Assembly (NCBI GenBank): GCA_034926635.1
Contig: JAYFQX010000003.1
Coordinates: 62,001-126,000, forward strand
Origin: Christensenella sp034926635
Lineage (GTDB): Bacteria > Bacillota > Clostridia > Christensenellales > Christensenellaceae
DNA length: 64,000 nucleotides
Direction: 5' to 3'
In this document: positions 1 through 7,749 of the stretch, in pieces
Numbering within the stretch: position 1 is the first letter of the stretch
How the letters are laid out: the number at the start of each line of letters is the position of its first letter
Program-made: the position numbers and the translations under genes
The notes under the pieces: model-generated
Told to the model about the DNA's origin: nothing
The model's input: only the letters and a program-made list of their open reading frames with translations
The model's database searches: none

Positions 1-31
1 CCAGATATTTTTTTTCGCGTTTCCTCTTCAT
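1..31 (-). CDS. 5' end of an unidentified gene leaving the window
   Basis: An ATG at 31 on the minus strand opens a frame that stays open to the window edge and reads MKRKREKKYL. It lies downstream of an extended -10 box, and a GGG/AGG-rich stretch sits just upstream as a possible ribosome site. Ten residues, mostly basic, do not allow identification. It is called from promoter plus start codon only and could be chance. Confidence 0.3.
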   Translation of the reverse strand, partial: MKRKREKKYL

Positions 32-56
32 CTTTTGCCTACCCTTTTTTGTTTCT

Positions 57-62
57 ATTATA
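57..62 (-). promoter_or_regulatory. extended -10 promoter reading left
   Basis: On the minus strand the sequence reads TGCTATAAT, a perfect extended -10 element (TGnTATAAT), about 26 bases before the ATG at 31. No good -35 box is seen at 17 bases, which extended -10 promoters do not need. Confidence 0.45.
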
Positions 63-129
63 GCATAGGGACAGACGTTATGCTTTGTAAACTTATTCTG
101 AATAAATAGCCAATTCCGGCTGCGTTTCG

Positions 130-157
130 TTTACAATCAAAACTACCTGTGTATCAT
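130..157 (+). promoter_or_regulatory. promoter of the lipoprotein gene
   Basis: TTTACA at 130-135 and TATCAT at 152-157 are separated by 16 bases. Both are one mismatch from the vegetative consensus. The start codon at 190 lies about 25 bases downstream of the expected transcription start. Confidence 0.45.
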
Positions 158-189
158 AAATAAAATCAATGCAAAATGGAGGACAAATT

Positions 190-903
190 ATGAAAAAAAT
201 ATTGATAGTCGCATTGGCAGCCGTATTTTGCGCTGCCTTCACATTTGCCGGGTGTTCTGCTTCTAACGGATCCAGCGCATCGCAATCTGCCGCAGCTTCA
301 CAATCTGCGCAGGATGACCAAATTTTGGCGGTAAAGGGTGAGATCACGGAAATTACAGTCAATGGCGATACAACTTCTGTTACGGTAAGCAACGGTTCTG
401 AAGATGCCGCATACCAAACCCTTGTACTCAATATCACCGAGGATACTCCCATTGAAATCAATGGCAAAACCGATGATTATGATGACGGCATGCTGAAAAC
501 CGGAGACTCTGTAGAGGCTTACCTTTCTTCTAACTCCCCGGTCACTGCGTCCGAACCACCTATTGCTACGCCAAACCGCGTTGTGGTGATATCACAGGGC
601 GCTGCATCCTCAGCCGCTGTCCAAACGGAATACGAAGGAACCATCACCGAAATTACAAAAGATGGCGAGAATGTAATCCTTTATGTGCAGGAAGATGAAA
701 CTGCTGATCCGGCAGATGATGTAAATGCCGTGGTTTCCGGAGAAACGATTATCGTTTCCGAAACTTCCGGAAGCAATTTAACCGCAGATGATTTGCAGGT
801 CGGGCAGAAAATCACCGTGACCACCAACGGTGTGGCGACATTTTCCATTCCGCCGCAGGTGAGCGCGCAATCTATTGCAATTCACGACGCGCAGACAAAA
901 TAA
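190..903 (+). CDS. secreted lipoprotein of unknown function
   Basis: A 237-residue protein anchored outside the cell membrane. The first residues, MKKILIVALAAVFCAAFTFA, form a lipoprotein signal peptide, with the lipobox FAGC giving the lipidated cysteine. A Ser/Ala/Gln-rich linker follows. Two similar halves then each contain a phrase of the type GEITEITVNG / GTITEITKDG followed by beta-rich sequence and a statement such as GDSVEAY or GQKITV, suggesting two copies of a small beta-barrel fold. I do not recognise a named family and no catalytic motif is visible. The start at 190 is chosen because GGAGG at 178-182 fits it; an in-frame ATG at 169 has no ribosome site. The gene is monocistronic and ends in a strong hairpin terminator. 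Confidence 0.8.
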   Translation: MKKILIVALAAVFCAAFTFAGCSASNGSSASQSAAASQSAQDDQILAVKGEITEITVNGDTTSVTVSNGSEDAAYQTLVLNITEDTPIEINGKTDDYDDGMLKTGDSVEAYLSSNSPVTASEPPIATPNRVVVISQGAASSAAVQTEYEGTITEITKDGENVILYVQEDETADPADDVNAVVSGETIIVSETSGSNLTADDLQVGQKITVTTNGVATFSIPPQVSAQSIAIHDAQTK

Positions 904-938
904 TAACATAAAATCCGTATATAACGGTTTATCTTGTT

Positions 939-970
939 ACAAAAGGCTCCGGTATACCGGAGCCTTTTGT
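939..970. terminator. bidirectional rho-independent terminator
   Basis: A 14-bp perfect stem (ACAAAAGGCTCCGG and its complement) with a TATA loop. The outer A/T pairs supply the U tract in both directions. It separates the lipoprotein gene from the convergent argF. Confidence 0.85.
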
Positions 971-999
971 AATCTTTTCATGAAAATCATCGTAATTTT

Positions 1000-1911
1000 T
1001 TATTGCGCGCCATCCATGACTGTTACCATAACGGCTTTTTGTGCATGCAGCCGGTTTTCCGCTTCATCAAAAATTTCCTGCGCATGCGCTTCGAAAACTT
1101 CTGTTGTGATTTCTTCTTCCCTGTGCGCCGGCAGGCAATGCTGTACCATGGCGTCGGGTTTTGCCACAGCCATTACATCTTTGTTGATCTGGATTCCAGT
1201 AAAAGCCTTTTTCCGTTCTTCCGCCTGCGATTCCTGTCCCATAGACGCCCATACATCGGTAAACAACACATCCGCATCCTTTGCGGCTGCGTAAACATCC
1301 TGAGAAATCGAAAAATTTGGATTTCCGTTTGCAAATTCCAAGACGGAAGCGTCGGGATAATAGTCTTTCGGGATCGCACAGGCAACCTGCATCCCTACCT
1401 TCAATCCGCCGACGATCAACGAATTCGCCATGTTATTTCCATCGCCGATATAGGCCATCTTCAACCCGTCAAAACTTTTTTTATATTCCCTGATCGTTTG
1501 CAGGTCCGCAAGTACCTGGCACGGATGCGCAAAATCGGTGAGACCGTTAATGATCGGGATATCACCGTATTTTGCGAGATCTTCCACCTCCTGCTGTGCG
1601 AAGGTGCGGATCATAATCCCATCAAGGTACCGCGATAAAACGCGCGCCGTATCTTGCACCGGCTCACCCCTGCCGATCTGCAAATCGTTTGAAGAAAGGA
1701 ACAGCGGATATCCGCCGAGCTGCACCATTCCTACCTCAAAAGAGACCCTGGTACGCGTAGAGGATTTCTGGAAAATCATCCCCAGCGTTTTTCCCGCTAA
1801 AATCGGATGCTTAATCCCCTGTTTGGTTTCAGCTTTCAATTTGTCCGCTAAATCGAGTATCTCTATAATCTGCTCTTTGCTCAGATCGCTCATTTTCAGC
1901 AAATGTTTCAT
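1000..1911 (-). CDS. argF: ornithine carbamoyltransferase
   Basis: Cytoplasmic enzyme making citrulline from ornithine and carbamoyl phosphate in arginine synthesis. The 303-residue length is normal. The carbamoyl-phosphate motif SSTRTR lies near residue 50, HPCQVLAD near residue 130 and the ornithine-loop motif HCLPAHR near residue 255. The HCLP cysteine and the absence of HPLPR distinguish it from the aspartate enzyme encoded next door. It lies 79 bases after pyrI on the same strand but has its own promoter with an ARG-box, so it can be controlled by arginine apart from the pyr genes. Some read-through from pyrBI is possible because no terminator is seen between them. Confidence 0.95.
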   Translation of the reverse strand: MKHLLKMSDLSKEQIIEILDLADKLKAETKQGIKHPILAGKTLGMIFQKSSTRTRVSFEVGMVQLGGYPLFLSSNDLQIGRGEPVQDTARVLSRYLDGIMIRTFAQQEVEDLAKYGDIPIINGLTDFAHPCQVLADLQTIREYKKSFDGLKMAYIGDGNNMANSLIVGGLKVGMQVACAIPKDYYPDASVLEFANGNPNFSISQDVYAAAKDADVLFTDVWASMGQESQAEERKKAFTGIQINKDVMAVAKPDAMVQHCLPAHREEEITTEVFEAHAQEIFDEAENRLHAQKAVMVTVMDGAQ

Positions 1912-1953
1912 TTTGGCACCCCTTTTTCTATGATAATTATTTCAATATTTATA

Positions 1954-1982
1954 ATTATACATTGAAATGAATATTTATGCAA
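1954..1982 (-). promoter_or_regulatory. argF promoter with overlapping ARG box
   Basis: On the minus strand TTGCAT (1977-1982) and TATAAT (1954-1959) are spaced by exactly 17 bases. The segment 1968-1981 reads TGCATAAATATTCA, close to the ArgR/AhrC operator consensus TGAATnnnnATTCA, and covers the -35 end and spacer. Repression by an arginine repressor is inferred; no argR gene is in the window. Confidence 0.65.
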
Positions 1983-1990
1983 TACATTTT

Positions 1991-2413
1991 TTATCTTTCC
2001 GCCTGCTGTTCACAATAAGCGCAGCGGTAGATTCCATGCTCAGGGTCTGTCAGAATGAATACGTGGGGCAGTTCCTGCTCTACCGAAGTAATACACCGCG
2101 GATTCTTGCATTTTACAATATTCACAACCTTCTCCGGCAATGTCAAATTCATTTTCCTAATGATCTTGCCGTTATCGATGATGTTGACCGTGATATGCGG
2201 ATCAATAAACCCCAGCATTTCCAGGTCTGTTTCGATCTCGTTTTCAATTTTTATAATATCTTTGCGCCCCATGCGGTTACTCTTCACATTCTTGATCATC
2301 GCAACGCTGCAATCCAGCTTATCCAATCCTAAATAGTTATAAATATCCATTGCTTTTCCGGCTTTAATATGGTCTATCACCACACCGCGTTCCAAACTGT
2401 CTACGCTTAACAT
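1991..2413 (-). CDS. pyrI: aspartate carbamoyltransferase regulatory chain
   Basis: Non-catalytic subunit that binds nucleotide effectors and holds the catalytic trimers of aspartate transcarbamylase together. At 140 residues it is slightly shorter than the enterobacterial protein. The C-terminal zinc site is intact: CKNPRC and CAYC provide the four cysteines. Its ATG overlaps the pyrB stop codon as TAATG, a sign of translational coupling. A PyrI subunit is uncommon in bacilli but known in Clostridia. Confidence 0.93.
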   Translation of the reverse strand: MLSVDSLERGVVIDHIKAGKAMDIYNYLGLDKLDCSVAMIKNVKSNRMGRKDIIKIENEIETDLEMLGFIDPHITVNIIDNGKIIRKMNLTLPEKVVNIVKCKNPRCITSVEQELPHVFILTDPEHGIYRCAYCEQQAER

Positions 2414-3333
2414 TACGCATCTACCTCCAACATCGTCATAATCAAAGCCATCCTGACAAATTTTCCGAATAACGCCTGCTTAAAATATACTGCGCGCGGG
2501 TCTTTATCTATCTCGACCGAAATTTCGTTTACACGCGGCAGCGGATGCATGACAATCATATCGCTTTTGGCAAGCTTCATCTTTTCCGTATTCAGGATAT
2601 AACTGTCGCGCAATCGAACATAATCCTCTTCGTTAAAAAATCTCTCCCTCTGTACACGGGTCATATATAGGATATCCAGTTCGCTGATTACCTCTTCTAA
2701 ACGCTCGTACTGCACATATGAAACATTTTTATTGTTCTTCAGTACATCTTCCTTTACATAACGCGGTACTTTTAACTCCTTTGGCGAAATAAACACGAAC
2801 CGAATATCGGAATAGCGCGATAACGCCCTGATCAAAGAATGCACTGTTCTGCCAAACTTAAGGTCTCCGCACAAGCCGATCGTCAGGTTGTTCAGCCTGC
2901 CTTTCAGCGAACGGATGGTAAGGAGGTCTGTGAGTGTCTGTGTGGGATGCTGATGTCCGCCGTCCCCCGCGTTGATCACCGGAATTTTAGCGTTCTGAGC
3001 CGCAACCGCCGCCGCGCCTTCCTTGGGATGCCGCATTGCGATAATATCTGCATAGCATTCAACTGTGCGCACCGTATCGGCGACGCTTTCGCCTTTAGAT
3101 GCCGAGCTGTTGTCTGCTCCCGCAAAGCCGATCACCGAACCGCCAAGCTCCAGCATAGCCGCTTCAAAGCTCAGCCTTGTGCGTGTAGAAGGTTCAAAAA
3201 AAAGTGTTGCAAGTTTTTTATGCCTGCACACTTCCTGGTATTTTTCCCTGTTATCCATAATTTTGTCCGCCAAATCCAGCAACTGATCAATTTCTTCTGT
3301 CGTGATGTCCATTGGGTCAAGTAATTGTTTCAT
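2413..3333 (-). CDS. pyrB: aspartate carbamoyltransferase catalytic chain
   Basis: Condenses carbamoyl phosphate with aspartate in the committed step of pyrimidine synthesis. The 306 residues carry the carbamoyl-phosphate loop FEPSTRTR near residue 50, HPTQTLTDL near residue 130 and the HPLPRVNEI loop near residue 263, all diagnostic of the aspartate enzyme. It is the first gene after a PyrR attenuator leader and is coupled to pyrI. The start ATG at 3333 is preceded by a GGAGGAAC-type ribosome site on the minus strand. Confidence 0.96.
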   Translation of the reverse strand: MKQLLDPMDITTEEIDQLLDLADKIMDNREKYQEVCRHKKLATLFFEPSTRTRLSFEAAMLELGGSVIGFAGADNSSASKGESVADTVRTVECYADIIAMRHPKEGAAAVAAQNAKIPVINAGDGGHQHPTQTLTDLLTIRSLKGRLNNLTIGLCGDLKFGRTVHSLIRALSRYSDIRFVFISPKELKVPRYVKEDVLKNNKNVSYVQYERLEEVISELDILYMTRVQRERFFNEEDYVRLRDSYILNTEKMKLAKSDMIVMHPLPRVNEISVEIDKDPRAVYFKQALFGKFVRMALIMTMLEVDA

Positions 3334-3376
3334 ACAGTTCCTCCGTTTCTGTAAGCCTGAAAATGCTTCTTAATAT

Positions 3377-3407
3377 AAAAAAACGTCTTTCCACATACAG
3401 AAAGACG
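3377..3407 (-). terminator. pyr attenuator terminator
   Basis: On the minus strand CGTCTTTC, an eight-base loop and GAAAGACG are followed by a run of U. The hairpin lies between the PyrR element and the pyrB start, so it is the terminator arm of an attenuator. Confidence 0.85.
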
Positions 3408-3434
3408 CTACTCGCTTATCGCTCGCTTGTTCTA

Positions 3435-3469
3435 AACCTTATCAGCCTCTCTGTACTAATTTAAAGGTT
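3435..3469 (-). ncRNA. PyrR-binding element of the pyrBI leader
   Basis: The minus-strand RNA reads AACCTT... closed by ...AAGGTT, with the conserved internal sequence AGTACAGAGAGGCTGATA. This matches the PyrR recognition hairpin (consensus around CCAGAGAGGCU in the loop). Known mechanism: UMP-bound PyrR stabilises this anti-antiterminator so the downstream terminator forms. The pyrR gene is not in the window. Confidence 0.8.
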
Positions 3470-3488
3470 TCTTTATTTATCCTTGACT

Positions 3489-3517
3489 ATTTTACTACAC
3501 AACCCGGTCATTGGCAA
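3489..3517 (-). promoter_or_regulatory. pyrBI promoter
   Basis: TTGCCA (3512-3517) and TAAAAT (3489-3494) on the minus strand are 17 bases apart. They sit just upstream of the PyrR element, so the whole attenuator is transcribed. Confidence 0.7.
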
Positions 3518-3597
3518 TAAAAAATATAAATAATTTACAATTTCGTTTATCTCTGCTGTAAATAACCTATCTTATAAATGAGAGCGAGGTGAACTTG

Positions 3598-3759
3598 ATG
3601 ATGCGTTATATGATTGTAAAAATAATTTTATTGTGCCTTGTCATTACGGCGGGCATTGCAGTGATGATCTCTGCATGCTCTCTTTCTCCCGCTGTTTCGC
3701 AGGATTTGCTTGGGGTATTTCATTCCCCGGCGCACAACACAAGGCTCCCCACGGCATAG
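3598..3759 (+). CDS. 53-residue putative lipoprotein
   Basis: A short frame starting MMRYMIVKIILLCLVI with a hydrophobic segment ending in the lipobox ISAC (cysteine 27). Only 26 residues follow (LSPAVSQDLL...RLPTA). A GAGGTGA ribosome site sits five bases before the ATG at 3598. It resembles in size the small lipoproteins of the entericidin kind, but no sequence similarity is claimed. It converges on the cardiolipin synthase gene, ending 7 bases before that gene's stop. Function unknown; the ribosome site, signal peptide and lipobox together make it more likely real than chance. Confidence 0.5.
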   Translation: MMRYMIVKIILLCLVITAGIAVMISACSLSPAVSQDLLGVFHSPAHNTRLPTA

Positions 3760-3766
3760 GATCGGC

Positions 3767-5302
3767 TTACATCAACGGCGCAAAAACCCGTAGGATCGCC
3801 TGCATTAATTTGATATACCAATGGCGATGATGCATTTGTTCATAGCTGATTTCCTGACATCGCGACAGCGTTTTAATATAGTCTTCTTTCAGTTGCGACA
3901 CAGCGCGCGTGTGGTACATCCATACGCCGCATTCATAGTGCAAAAACAAACTTCGGTAATCCAGATTAACCGTTCCGATAATGCCCAAGGTGTCATCACA
4001 GACAAAAGTTTTGGAGTGGATAAATCCGGGTGTATATTCATAAATCCGCACGCCGGATTCCAGAAGCTGTTCATAATATGCTCTTGTTACCATAAAAACT
4101 GCTTTTTTGTCCGGAATATGCGGCGTTGTAATTCTTACATCCACCCCGCTTTTGGCAGCATTGGTGAGTGCTGCCATCAGCTCATTATCCAAGATCAAAT
4201 ATGGCGTATTGATATATAGATACCGACCTGCACGGGTTATCATATTCATATACGTATTTTCGCTGACATATTCTTCATCCATGGGGTCGTCCATATACGG
4301 CTGCACATAACCGTCTGTGGTAATCCCCTCAAAGGCGGAAGTATCAGGACGAAAATCATCATAATGCGGGCATTCCCCCGTCATAAAATTCCATGCCTGC
4401 AAAAACATAACGACAAACGACCAGGCTGCGCGACCCTTCAGCATCACGGAAGCGTCCTTCCAATGCCCAAAGCGCTCTTCTGCGTTGATATATTCATCCG
4501 ATAAATTTGTTCCGCCGCAAAAAGCGGTATGACCGTCTATCACCGTAATCTTGCGATGATCGCGGTTATTGAAAATTGAGGAAAGCTCAGGCTTCAGCGG
4601 ATTGAACACCTCGCACTTGATCCCCATTTCCCGCAATTTTTTATAATACTGAAACGGAAGGATACGCGCGCATCCCACATCATCATAAAGAAATCGCACG
4701 TCTATGCCCTGCGCCGCTTTTCGCTGTAAAATTTCGAGGACTGCGTCCCACATGGCGCCCTGCTTTACGATAAAATATTCCATAAAGATATACTTTTGCG
4801 CTGTTTCAAGTTCTTCTTTCAACGCCTCAAAAAATCGTTCTCCACTTGGCAGGTATTCTGTTTGTGTCTGCGCATAGGCCGGACACATACAGGCATTCCT
4901 GATGTACTCAGACTGCCGGAGCACACTCGCGCTTTGTCGGTTTAATCCCCTTGTCACGTTTTCCTCCTGCGCGAACTCTTTGGCACTGCTTGCATAAATC
5001 GCTTTGGCACGCTGACGCGTCCGGCGGCTCATTCGGCGCTGACTGAAAAATAAGTATAATAAAATACCCAAAACCGGCATAATGAGCACCGGAATCATCC
5101 ATGCCAATTTATAGGTAGAATTCTGGCGCTTATTCACGATCCAAAGTGCCATAACCAAACTTGCTAAATATAAAAACAAACGGAATTCCTGATATTCATC
5201 TTCAAAATACACGAAGATACTGATAATCAGCCATGCCTGAATGCCGATTAGTGCAAATACAATAAAAATACGGCTGGTAAAAAACCCTAAAATCTTTTTC
5301 AT
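3767..5302 (-). CDS. cls: cardiolipin synthase
   Basis: Membrane enzyme of the phospholipase D superfamily that joins two phosphatidylglycerol molecules into cardiolipin. Two N-terminal membrane helices (about residues 10-30 and 40-60, with a third hydrophobic stretch near 70-90) precede two HKD domains. The first has HRKITVID near residue 240, the second HSKTFVCDD near residue 430. The 511-residue length is usual. The ATG at 5302 follows a GGAG at about ten bases; a GTG two codons earlier is the alternative. Monocistronic with its own promoter and flanked by an upstream terminator. Confidence 0.93.
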   Translation of the reverse strand: MKKILGFFTSRIFIVFALIGIQAWLIISIFVYFEDEYQEFRLFLYLASLVMALWIVNKRQNSTYKLAWMIPVLIMPVLGILLYLFFSQRRMSRRTRQRAKAIYASSAKEFAQEENVTRGLNRQSASVLRQSEYIRNACMCPAYAQTQTEYLPSGERFFEALKEELETAQKYIFMEYFIVKQGAMWDAVLEILQRKAAQGIDVRFLYDDVGCARILPFQYYKKLREMGIKCEVFNPLKPELSSIFNNRDHRKITVIDGHTAFCGGTNLSDEYINAEERFGHWKDASVMLKGRAAWSFVVMFLQAWNFMTGECPHYDDFRPDTSAFEGITTDGYVQPYMDDPMDEEYVSENTYMNMITRAGRYLYINTPYLILDNELMAALTNAAKSGVDVRITTPHIPDKKAVFMVTRAYYEQLLESGVRIYEYTPGFIHSKTFVCDDTLGIIGTVNLDYRSLFLHYECGVWMYHTRAVSQLKEDYIKTLSRCQEISYEQMHHRHWYIKLMQAILRVFAPLM

Positions 5303-5329
5303 CGTCACCCCGCTCCAATATCATTTTAT

Positions 5330-5358
5330 ATTGTACGACTATTTGCGCATCCTTTCAA
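5330..5358 (-). promoter_or_regulatory. promoter of cls
   Basis: TTGAAA (5353-5358) and TACAAT (5330-5335) on the minus strand with a 17-base spacer, 28 bases before the start codon. Confidence 0.7.
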
Positions 5359-5378
5359 TCATACCCCGGTTTCTGTAT

Positions 5379-5411
5379 CAAAAAACACCGTATTGCCATA
5401 CGGTGTTTTTC
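5379..5411 (-). terminator. terminator of the mdh-fum-hdr-flx-frd operon
   Basis: A 13-bp perfect stem (AAAAACACCGTAT and its complement) around a TGCC loop, with U tracts on both sides. It lies 12 bases after the frdA-like stop and marks the end of the eleven-gene block. Confidence 0.88.
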
Positions 5412-5422
5412 TTAGCTTATGT

Positions 5423-7036
5423 TTATTCAGTTTGCCACTTTTCCCTGCCGTGCATATATGTCGGAAGCAGCAACGGCGATACCGTATCTGTTTCAATCCC
5501 TGCTTCGGCCATTTCCTTTGCATACTTCTTCACGTGGGAAAGCGTGAGCGCGCCAAGGCTTACGCTCTTGCTTCTTTTGGCTGCCTGCTGTCCGGCATTA
5601 CGTCCGAACACAATCACATCCAAAAGCGAATTGCCCATCAAGCGATTACGCCCATGGATTCCTCCAACCGCTTCGCCCGATACAAACAGGTTGCTGACAC
5701 CGCTCATTCCATTGACGCCGATATCAATGCCGCCATTCTGATAATGCAGCGTTGGATATACCAAAATCGGTACCTTACGCATATCAATATCGTATTTCAA
5801 ATACATTCTGAGCATGGCAGGCAGACGTTTTTCCAACGTACCTTCCCCATGGATGATGTCGATCATCGGGGTATCCAGCCAAACCGCTGCACCTTCAGGT
5901 GTTTTTACGCCTTCTTTATTTTCACTGCATTCACGAATAATACAAGCCGCCGCAACGTCACGCGTTTCTAGCGGATGCATGAACGCCACACCGTCCCGGT
6001 TGACCAGCATCGCGCCCAACGAACGTACTTTCTCTGTTACCAGCGCTCCAAAAATCTGATCGGGGAATGCCACGCCCGTTGGATGATATTGCAGCGTATC
6101 TGCATAAAGCAATTTTGCGCCTGCACGGTAGGCGAGGATCAGCCCGTCCGCCGTTGCGCCATAATGGTTAGAGGTCGGGAATCCCTGATAATGCAACCTT
6201 CCCGCACCGCCGGTCGCTATAATCACGGTTTTTGCACGCGCAATCATATATTCCTTTGTCTCCATGTTCTGAAGTACCGCGCCCGCAACATTTCCGACAT
6301 CATCCTTTAAAAGCTCGATTGCCGCTGTAAAATCTACGATCGGAATCCCACGGTTTATTACTTCGTCCCGCAAAACACGCATGATCTCAGCGCCGGAATA
6401 ATCTCGTGCCGCATGCATCCTTTTACGCGATGTACCTCCGCCGTGGATGGTGATCATCGTGCCATCCGGCTCTTTATCAAACATCACGCCCAGCTCGTTG
6501 AGCCACTTTACTGCGCCGGGGCCTTCCAGCACCAGCTTTTTTAGAAGATCCGGTTTATTGGCATAATGACCGCCGCCCAACGCGTCCAGATAATGGATCG
6601 CAGGAGAATCATTTGCCTTATCGGCAGCCTGAATGCCGCCCTCTGCCATCATAGTGTTGGCGTCTCCCATACGCAGCTTTGTCACAATCATGACGTTCGC
6701 ACCCGCCTTATGGGCTTCGATTGCCGCGGAAGCGCCCGCGCCGCCGCCGCCGATCACCAATACGTCAACGTCGTATTCAATCCGGTTTAAATCAAGGTTT
6801 AATCCACTGACACGGCTGTTTGCCTGCAAAAGCGCCGCCAGTTCTTTCGGCACTTTCTCTCCCTTATTCGGGCCTATTTTCAATTCTTCCAGACAATCTT
6901 CTTTATAATCCGGATGAAACCGGCTTAATACTTCGTCTTTTTCCTCGGCGGTCATTCTGCGGGGCTCCACGCCGATCCTCTGTGCTCTTGTATCTTCCAC
7001 CTTTTCGACAGAAGCAAGCATTTCCGGTGTAAACAT
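5423..7036 (-). CDS. frdA: fumarate reductase/succinate dehydrogenase-type flavoprotein
   Basis: Flavoprotein of the FrdA/SdhA/NadB family, 537 residues, expected to reduce fumarate to succinate in the cytoplasm. The FAD-binding dinucleotide fold is near residue 90 (VLVIGGGGAGASAAIEA). Catalytic-site signatures HPTG, the ETRD arginine region and the C-terminal NRLMGNSLLD are present. In the region where membrane-bound Frd/Sdh carry the histidine that links FAD covalently (RSHTxAAxGG), this protein reads ANTMMAEGG, so FAD is probably not covalent. No membrane-anchor subunits (FrdC/FrdD) are nearby. The start at 7036 is set by AAGGAGG eight bases upstream. It lies 13 bases after the frdB-like gene and is last in the Flx-Hdr operon. 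A different fumarate-like substrate is possible. Confidence 0.85.
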   Translation of the reverse strand: MFTPEMLASVEKVEDTRAQRIGVEPRRMTAEEKDEVLSRFHPDYKEDCLEELKIGPNKGEKVPKELAALLQANSRVSGLNLDLNRIEYDVDVLVIGGGGAGASAAIEAHKAGANVMIVTKLRMGDANTMMAEGGIQAADKANDSPAIHYLDALGGGHYANKPDLLKKLVLEGPGAVKWLNELGVMFDKEPDGTMITIHGGGTSRKRMHAARDYSGAEIMRVLRDEVINRGIPIVDFTAAIELLKDDVGNVAGAVLQNMETKEYMIARAKTVIIATGGAGRLHYQGFPTSNHYGATADGLILAYRAGAKLLYADTLQYHPTGVAFPDQIFGALVTEKVRSLGAMLVNRDGVAFMHPLETRDVAAACIIRECSENKEGVKTPEGAAVWLDTPMIDIIHGEGTLEKRLPAMLRMYLKYDIDMRKVPILVYPTLHYQNGGIDIGVNGMSGVSNLFVSGEAVGGIHGRNRLMGNSLLDVIVFGRNAGQQAAKRSKSVSLGALTLSHVKKYAKEMAEAGIETDTVSPLLLPTYMHGREKWQTE

Positions 7037-7049
7037 CTTTCCCGCCTCC

Positions 7050-7727
7050 TTATTCTTCGATTTCTCTATGGTTATAGAGTTCTTTGAGTTCTTCAATTGG
7101 TTTTTGCGCGATATCTTCCAATAGCTTTGTGAAATCGCCTTCTGTGATATCGTGTACGCGCTGCGTAAGATGCTTTGCCTCCGGCGCGATATACTTTCCT
7201 GTCAGACGGCGCGCAAGCAGCGCGACCTGCGGATGCGAAATCTCTGCCGGACACCGCGACGAGCAAACGCCGCACATTACGCAGTCAAACGAAAGTTCCG
7301 CGCATTTCTCATATTCCCCACGCTGGGCATGGGCGATATACTGCATGACCTTTAAATCCTGCGTACAGCTTTTTGTACATGCGTTACAACCGATACATTT
7401 ATAAATCTCCGGATATAACTGCATCATAATCTGTTCCGTTGGCTTAATTTTTTCCATCTCGTAGTTTTGCTTGACCACCGGGAAAAACGGAAGCGTCGCC
7501 ACGTACATATTGTTTTCGACCGTGGTTTGGCACGCCAGGCAGAATTTTAAAGTATTATCCCCTTTGATTCTGTAAATCGTTGCGCACGCGCCGCAAAAAC
7601 CGTTTCGGCAGCCGCATCCGCGCACGAGTTGATACCCCGCATATTCCATAGCCCCCATAATGGTAAGGCTGGCCGGCACGCTGTATTTCTTCCCCATCAA
7701 GAAGACATCTACCATTTCCTTTATCAT
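7050..7727 (-). CDS. frdB: fumarate-reductase-type iron-sulfur subunit
   Basis: Electron-carrying partner of the flavoprotein encoded next. The 225 residues have an N-terminal plant-type ferredoxin domain (CGCRNGFCGAC plus a later Cys near residue 67) for a [2Fe-2S] cluster. Two further clusters are indicated at CIGCNACTKSC near residue 112 and CVMCGVCSSRCP near residue 150. This matches the FrdB/SdhB/TfrB N-terminal architecture. The CCG (HdrB-like) domain found at the end of thiol:fumarate reductase TfrB is missing here, and a separate hdrB is present in the same operon instead. The start has a GAGGAG site about 11 bases upstream, and the gene follows flxA by 22 bases. Confidence 0.85.
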   Translation of the reverse strand: MIKEMVDVFLMGKKYSVPASLTIMGAMEYAGYQLVRGCGCRNGFCGACATIYRIKGDNTLKFCLACQTTVENNMYVATLPFFPVVKQNYEMEKIKPTEQIMMQLYPEIYKCIGCNACTKSCTQDLKVMQYIAHAQRGEYEKCAELSFDCVMCGVCSSRCPAEISHPQVALLARRLTGKYIAPEAKHLTQRVHDITEGDFTKLLEDIAQKPIEELKELYNHREIEE

Positions 7728-7749
7728 TTATGCGATTCTCCTCTCACAA

